A stretch of DNA of 64,000 bases from UBA11740 sp049273695. GTDB taxonomy: Bacteria; Acidobacteriota; Blastocatellia; Pyrinomonadales; Pyrinomonadaceae. Below are positions 59,834 through 64,000 of the stretch, in pieces (position 1 is the stretch's first letter; the number at the start of each line of letters is the position of its first letter). The notes below the pieces were generated by a model. It did not search any database. It was not told where the DNA came from and was given only the letters and a program-made list of their open reading frames with translations. A program made the position numbers and the translations under genes. The stretch spans positions 1 through 64,000 of the forward strand of contig JBASRE010000050.1 of the NCBI GenBank assembly GCA_049273695.1. The letters run 5' to 3'.

Positions 59834-60226
59834 CTACTTCTTTCGAACCAACGTCACTCGCACCGGCTCATTGAGAGAGCTGGCCGGAACTTCAATTTCC
59901 ATTGTCTTGAAACCCTTGGCTTTAATTTTGAGCTTCAAGGTGCCCATGTGAATTGGCGGCAAAACAGCCACACCGCGCGCGTTCGTGTCGTTCCAGCTTT
60001 CACAGAAATATCCATCCGAGCGCGTGGATTCCAGTTTGGCGTGAGCGTTTTCGACAGGACTTCCGTCCTCGTCGACAACTCGCAGATCAAGTCGTCCGAC
60101 TCCGTTCGCTTCATTCGGGGCGCGGCCCATATTAGGCGGATCGTTCGGGCTTTGGGATTGATCCTGCGCCAGACCGACTGAAAAAGTCGCGACAACTAGA
60201 AATAGAGAGATTAGAAACTTCGACAT
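59834..60226 (-). CDS. Secreted carboxypeptidase regulatory-like domain protein
   Basis: The 130-residue protein has a signal peptide (KFLISLFLVVATFSVGLAQ) and a single Ig-like CarboxypepD_reg domain: LDLRVVDEDGSPVENAHAKLESTRSDGYFCESWNDTNARGVAVLPPIHMGTLKLKIKAKGFKTMEIEVP. Such domains are frequent in secreted proteins and in TonB-linked systems of this phylum. No catalytic part is present. Confidence 0.8.
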   Translation of the reverse strand: MSKFLISLFLVVATFSVGLAQDQSQSPNDPPNMGRAPNEANGVGRLDLRVVDEDGSPVENAHAKLESTRSDGYFCESWNDTNARGVAVLPPIHMGTLKLKIKAKGFKTMEIEVPASSLNEPVRVTLVRKK

Positions 60227-60502
60227 AAACTTTAAAACTCCTTGTTTAATTTGAAGCCGACGCTATCGAATTTGTGAGGTTCGCGATGCGGCTGTTAAGC
60301 CAACTGTAAACCGCTAGGCTTAGTTTCTCAGGGGCCGTTCAGGGTTGCCATAGCTGGCGTCCTGCCTTTGGATTATAGCGAGTCGAATGGGCCGTTGGGA
60401 AGACTTTTGTTGCGACCGGGTGTTTGACTTGCGCGCGTGTACGCTGATAATTCAGCAACTACCCAATTCCCCTCTTGAAGGTTGACGGTTGGAGGAACAG
60501 TT

Positions 60503-60778
60503 ATGCTGATTCAATTCCTGGTTTTGCTCTTGGTCGCAGGCCTGTGTGGCGCCTTGGGTCAAGCGATTGTCGGCTATTCGCATGGCGGATGCCTGGTGTC
60601 CATTGCCCTCGGATTTATCGGCGCGTTGCTGGGGACATGGTTGGCGGGGGCGCTTCACCTACCCGAACTGATCGCCATCCCCGTCGGCGGCATGACCTTC
60701 CCAATCGTCTGGTCGATTATCGGAGCGGCTTTGTTCGTCGCGCTGATTAATTTGATAAGTCGGCGCGGGAGGTATTAA
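60503..60778 (+). CDS. GlsB/YeaQ/YmgE-family small membrane protein
   Basis: The 91-residue protein has three hydrophobic segments and the family glycine pattern (VAGLCGALGQAIVGYSHGGCLVSIALGFIGALLGTWLAG; VWSIIGAALFVALINLI). The family is stress-related (transglycosylase-associated) with unknown biochemistry. The ATG at 60503 is supported by the GGAGG ribosome site; an in-frame start at 60482 is not. Confidence 0.8.
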   Translation: MLIQFLVLLLVAGLCGALGQAIVGYSHGGCLVSIALGFIGALLGTWLAGALHLPELIAIPVGGMTFPIVWSIIGAALFVALINLISRRGRY

Positions 60779-60809
60779 CTGCGCGAATGACGGCGTGGGA
60801 TCTTGCTAC

Positions 60810-61502
60810 TCACGTGCGGTCTTTGACCGGCTCATTATCATTCGCGGTTTCGTGACGTACTTCTCGATGGCTGTCGAACCACCACGCCAAGGGCACGAAC
60901 AGCAAACTTGAGAGAGCGCCGATGGCTACCTTGTTGACGCTCGGCGGCGCGGGCCCGAATACGACGACTCCATAGAGGGCAACGATCACGACCACGAAAG
61001 TCCAGAAGCCAAAACTCCCAAACTTGTCTTTCGCTCTTGTTTGAAATAGATAGACAGCAACTCCCGCAGCCAGCAACGCCAGCTCGACCGCCACAGTGAT
61101 CCAACGTTGGTTCCATAATCCCAGGCCTAACAGCCGACTGCTGCCCGCTTGCAAGGGCAAATCCGGCCGGTGTACCACATAGTCCAGCAACCAGTGACTG
61201 ATGACTCCGACCCAAACCGCGATCGCGCCCGCGAGATATCGCACGAGTCCGAAATAGATGGACGCGCACAAAGTCGCCCATCCGATCACGGCCACCAGTC
61301 CATGCGAGATTGGATACGAATCGAATTGCAGCCGGAGAAACGGATTGGGGCTATCGACGATCGAGACCTGCTCCCAACCAATCAGCACTAATACCGGCCA
61401 AATGAGATCGAGAAGAATCGGAGCAGCAATCAGGATTCCGAGTGATGTTCTCGGCGCAAACCGCTTCGCTGCGAGTCCAATAGCATAGTGTCCGACAAAC
61501 AT
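60810..61502 (-). CDS. Membrane protein, YdjM/DUF457-like (metal-dependent hydrolase-like)
   Basis: The 230-residue protein has six or so hydrophobic segments and begins MFVGHYAIGLAAKRFAP, with a later DSYPISHGLVAVIGWA and VGVISHWLLDYVVHRPDLP. His/Asp residues in such pairs (GHYAIG, SHG, SHWLLDY) are the signature of the YdjM-like membrane family. Its enzyme role is unproven. The gene is convergent with the GlsB-like gene. Confidence 0.75.
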   Translation of the reverse strand: MFVGHYAIGLAAKRFAPRTSLGILIAAPILLDLIWPVLVLIGWEQVSIVDSPNPFLRLQFDSYPISHGLVAVIGWATLCASIYFGLVRYLAGAIAVWVGVISHWLLDYVVHRPDLPLQAGSSRLLGLGLWNQRWITVAVELALLAAGVAVYLFQTRAKDKFGSFGFWTFVVVIVALYGVVVFGPAPPSVNKVAIGALSSLLFVPLAWWFDSHREVRHETANDNEPVKDRT

Positions 61503-61620
61503 TTGTGAGATCGCATGCTAACACTTATCAACCAATCGTTTGAAAAAATTTCGGCTTCTCGTTAAAGTAAGCGAACTACAAGCATTACAGTTCGCAGTTT
61601 TCGTGAAGGACGTTCGGTGA

Positions 61621-61680
61621 GTGGCACAGACTTTAGTCTGTGATTGTGCCACTGGGGTCACAGACTAAAGTCTGTGCCAC
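61621..61680. repeat. GTGGCACAGACT palindromic repeat
   Basis: The 60-bp palindrome has arms GTGGCACAGACTTTAGTCTG and CACAGACTAAAGTCTGTGCC, the best-preserved copy of four. It lies immediately upstream of actA. Confidence 0.85.
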
Positions 61681-61697
61681 TTGAAAATTCTGCGGCG

Positions 61698-62372
61698 ATG
61701 CCTCAGATATTTCGACACAGCACAAACTATCTGGCGCGAGCCACGATCTTTGGCGCCATCTTCTTTCTGGTCGCCGCGATGTTCGTTGGCGTCGGCATCA
61801 ACCGTTCTGGCTGGAACACCGGCGCGTACATCGAACGCCAACAACCAATTCAGTTCAGTCATAAGCATCACGTGGGCGACGACGGCGTCGATTGCCGCTA
61901 CTGCCACACGAGCGTGGAAACATCTGCTTCGGCCGGCATTCCGTCCACTGATGTTTGCATGAGCTGTCACAAACAGATCTGGGCGGACAGTCCTTACCTC
62001 GAACCGGTGCGCGCCAGTTTCAAGACGGGCAAGCCTTTGGAATGGATTCGCGTGCACGACTTGCCGGACTACGCATATTTCAATCACTCGATTCACGTGA
62101 ATAAAGGCGTCGGCTGTTCGACGTGTCACGGGCGCATCGATGAAATGCCGGTCGTCTATCAGACGGCATCGTTGCAGATGGAGTGGTGCCTCGAATGTCA
62201 TCGCACGCCCGAGCTTTACGTGCGACCGCAGGAAAAAGTATTCGACATGGAATGGCAGCCGCCTGCGAACCAGAAAGATGAAGGGGCAAGGTTGGTACAG
62301 AAGTACAACATTCAGACCAAGACGAATAAGGGTCAAAGTGTTTTGACGAGCTGTTCAACTTGTCATCGGTAA
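61698..62372 (+). CDS. actA: Pentaheme cytochrome, alternative complex III subunit ActA
   Basis: The ATG at 61698 leads to one N-terminal membrane anchor (TIFGAIFFLVAAMFVGVGI) and five CxxCH heme motifs: CRYCH, CMSCH, CSTCH, CLECH and the final CSTCH at the C-terminus. This pentaheme membrane-anchored layout is ActA of alternative complex III (MFIcc), a quinol:electron-acceptor oxidoreductase replacing the bc1 complex. The following gene encodes an ActB-like protein. A longer in-frame start at 61644 falls in the palindromic repeat and is not used. Confidence 0.9.
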   Translation: MPQIFRHSTNYLARATIFGAIFFLVAAMFVGVGINRSGWNTGAYIERQQPIQFSHKHHVGDDGVDCRYCHTSVETSASAGIPSTDVCMSCHKQIWADSPYLEPVRASFKTGKPLEWIRVHDLPDYAYFNHSIHVNKGVGCSTCHGRIDEMPVVYQTASLQMEWCLECHRTPELYVRPQEKVFDMEWQPPANQKDEGARLVQKYNIQTKTNKGQSVLTSCSTCHR

Positions 62373-62432
62373 GTGGCACAGACTTCAGTCTGTGAATTCA
62401 ACGTGGAAACCACAGACTAAAGTCTGTGCCAC
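62373..62432. repeat. GTGGCACAGACT palindromic repeat
   Basis: A 60-bp copy lies exactly between the stop of actA and the start of actB. A stem of this kind in the intergenic mRNA could modulate the ratio of the two proteins. Confidence 0.8.
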
Positions 62433-62439
62433 AAAGCTA

Positions 62440-64000
62440 ATGAGTAACGATCGTCACATCAATTTTAAGCTGCTGCGCGACCGCATCTTGTCAGAACCCC
62501 GACCTGTCGGAGTAGCGGGCGGGCCGTCGTCGCCCAAAGAGTACTGGCGCTCGCTCGAAGATCTCGCAGATTCGCCAATCGTCGAAGAGTTCGTGCGGCG
62601 CGAGTTCCCGCACGCCGCGGACGAATGGAATGACCCGCTCGAGCGCAGAACGTTCCTGAAGATCATGGGCGCGTCGCTCGCGCTCGCGGGCTTGAGTGGT
62701 TGCGTCATCCAACCGCCTGAGAAGGTTGTTCCATACGTTCGCCAACCTGAAGAACTAATCCCCGGTAAAGGGTTGTTCTTTGCCACCGCCTTCACCCTCG
62801 GCGGTGTTGCACTGCCTCTGCTCGTGCGCAGCAACGAAGGACGGCCGACGAAGATCGAAGGCAATCCCGAACATCCGAGCAGCGGCGGCTCAACCGCTTC
62901 CGACATTTTTTCGCAGGCGTCCATCCTTTCGCTTTACGATCCCGATCGTTCGCAGACGCCGCTATATCGCGGCGAAACGCGCCCCTGGACAACATTCGTC
63001 GCTGAGATTCGTTCGCTGATTGAAAAAGAAAACGATGGCATCCGGGCGAAGCGCGGCGCGGGTCTGCGCTTTCTGACTGAGACGATTACGTCGCCGACGC
63101 TCGCCGCGCAGCTTAAGCAAATCCTCACGGACTTTCCTGAAGCGAAGTGGCATCAGTACGAGCCCGTCAATCGTGACAACGCGCGCGCCGGCGCGATCAT
63201 GGCGGTCGGCCAGGACGTACATACGACGTACGACTTCAGCAAAGCCGATCGGATTCTTTCGCTCGGATCGGATTTTCTGAACGGGCATCCGGAGAATCTG
63301 CGCTACGCGCGAGAGTACGCGCGTCGCCGCGGCGTCGATCGCAACCAGACGGAGATGAATCGGCTGTATGTGATCGAGAGCACGCCAACCTTGACGGGTG
63401 CGAACGCGGATCATCGATTTTCGGTAAAGCCGAGTGAGGCTCTCAAACTCACCGAAGCGCTGGCTACCATCGTCGGCTCGATCGTGTCGACGCGCGTTGT
63501 AGACAGTCTGTTGCCACCATGGCTCGCGGCGCTTGCGCGAGACTTACAGGCCCACAAAGGCTCGAGCATTATTACTGTGGGCGATGAACAACCGCCGGTT
63601 GTTCACGCCATGGCCCACGCGATGAATGCTGCCCTCGACAACCTCGGCAAGACAGTCTTCTACAACGATCCCATCGAAGCGAACCCGGTAGATCAAACCC
63701 AGTCGCTGCGCGAGCTCGTTGCTGACATCGACGGCGGCAGAGTTGAAACGCTGGTCATCATCGGCGGCAATCCGGCTTACGACACGCCAATCGATCTCAG
63801 GCTCGATCTTAATCGGCTGAACAAGGTGAAGCTGCGCGCGCACCTGAGCCTTTACAACAACGAAACGTCGGACATCTGTCATTGGCACATTCCCGCCGCG
63901 CACTATCTCGAATCATGGGGCGACACACGCACGTTCGACGGGACCGTTACGCTCGTGCAGCCTCTGATCGCGCCGCTTTACGACGGCAAGACCGCGCACG
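62440..64000 (+). CDS. actB: Alternative complex III subunit ActB (molybdopterin-like/iron-sulphur), 5' part
   Basis: From the ATG at 62440 an open frame runs past the window end (at least 520 residues). It has a twin-arginine-like signal (ERRTFLKIMGASLALAGLSGC) and then the molybdopterin oxidoreductase-like fold (VRSNEGRPTKIEGNPEHPSS, ILSLGSDFLNG, LVIIGGNPAYDTP, HLSLYNNETSDICHWHIPAAHYLESWGD). This matches ActB, a fusion of a molybdoenzyme-like domain that usually lacks the cofactor and an iron-sulphur domain expected beyond the window. The actA-actB order is the standard operon start. Confidence 0.9.
   Translation, partial: MSNDRHINFKLLRDRILSEPRPVGVAGGPSSPKEYWRSLEDLADSPIVEEFVRREFPHAADEWNDPLERRTFLKIMGASLALAGLSGCVIQPPEKVVPYVRQPEELIPGKGLFFATAFTLGGVALPLLVRSNEGRPTKIEGNPEHPSSGGSTASDIFSQASILSLYDPDRSQTPLYRGETRPWTTFVAEIRSLIEKENDGIRAKRGAGLRFLTETITSPTLAAQLKQILTDFPEAKWHQYEPVNRDNARAGAIMAVGQDVHTTYDFSKADRILSLGSDFLNGHPENLRYAREYARRRGVDRNQTEMNRLYVIESTPTLTGANADHRFSVKPSEALKLTEALATIVGSIVSTRVVDSLLPPWLAALARDLQAHKGSSIITVGDEQPPVVHAMAHAMNAALDNLGKTVFYNDPIEANPVDQTQSLRELVADIDGGRVETLVIIGGNPAYDTPIDLRLDLNRLNKVKLRAHLSLYNNETSDICHWHIPAAHYLESWGDTRTFDGTVTLVQPLIAPLYDGKTAH

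Overview
The window looks like a chromosomal segment of an Acidobacteriota bacterium, most likely Blastocatellia/Pyrinomonadales. This rests on gene content: an alternative complex III start (ActA/ActB), PCYCGC-motif and DUF4198 proteins, a small XRE regulator of a kind I associate with that group, many secreted proteins of unknown function, and abundant short palindromic repeats. No rRNA, tRNA, CRISPR array, insertion sequence, phage or integrase gene was recognised.

Layout. 0.3-11.3 kb: a Ski2-like helicase broken by a 5-bp tandem duplication, a TonB/TolA-like envelope protein, DUF2071, a double YCII protein, a BNR-repeat protein, a cupin, the MgtE magnesium channel, and a class A beta-lactamase-like hydrolase with a frameshift. 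11.4-18.6 kb: a run of small plus-strand accessory genes (nuclease, P-loop NTPase, VOC/glyoxalase proteins, FRG protein, toxin-antitoxin pair) separated by integron attC sites, three complete and several half-deleted, with no integrase. This is a CALIN-type cassette cluster. 18.6-31.7 kb: a copper-type P-ATPase, SRPBCC protein and MarR regulators, a P1-like nuclease, a metal/redox gene set (TlpA-like, DUF4198, PCYCGC), and a second P-type ATPase with a UspA protein behind a probable Mn2+ (yybP-ykoY) riboswitch and its terminator. 31.9-39.6 kb: large secreted proteins (beta-helix/FG-GAP, Cys-rich), a frameshifted XRE regulator, and a cluster of His/Met/Cys-rich envelope proteins that looks like a copper-handling locus. 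39.7-42.3 kb: a second, minus-strand attC-bearing cassette pair. 42.5-50.2 kb: a hexaheme cytochrome, a Popeye-like cNMP protein, a Fur/PerR regulator with a palindromic operator in its own promoter followed by a 2-Cys peroxiredoxin and a thioredoxin-like protein, and GTP-type PEP carboxykinase. 50.3-61.5 kb: mixed metabolic and unknown genes (MddA-like methyltransferase, hydrolase-LuxR fusion, EamA transporter, ferredoxin-domain fusion, GlsB-like protein). 61.7 kb to the end: actA and the 5' part of actB of alternative complex III.

Main themes: cassette acquisition and decay, metal homeostasis (Cu, Mn, Mg), peroxide defence, and respiration. Four genes carry reading-frame breaks (helicase, beta-lactamase-like, UspA, XRE). 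Three need a one-base correction, so sequencing or assembly error must be considered for those. The helicase break is a clean 5-bp unit duplication.
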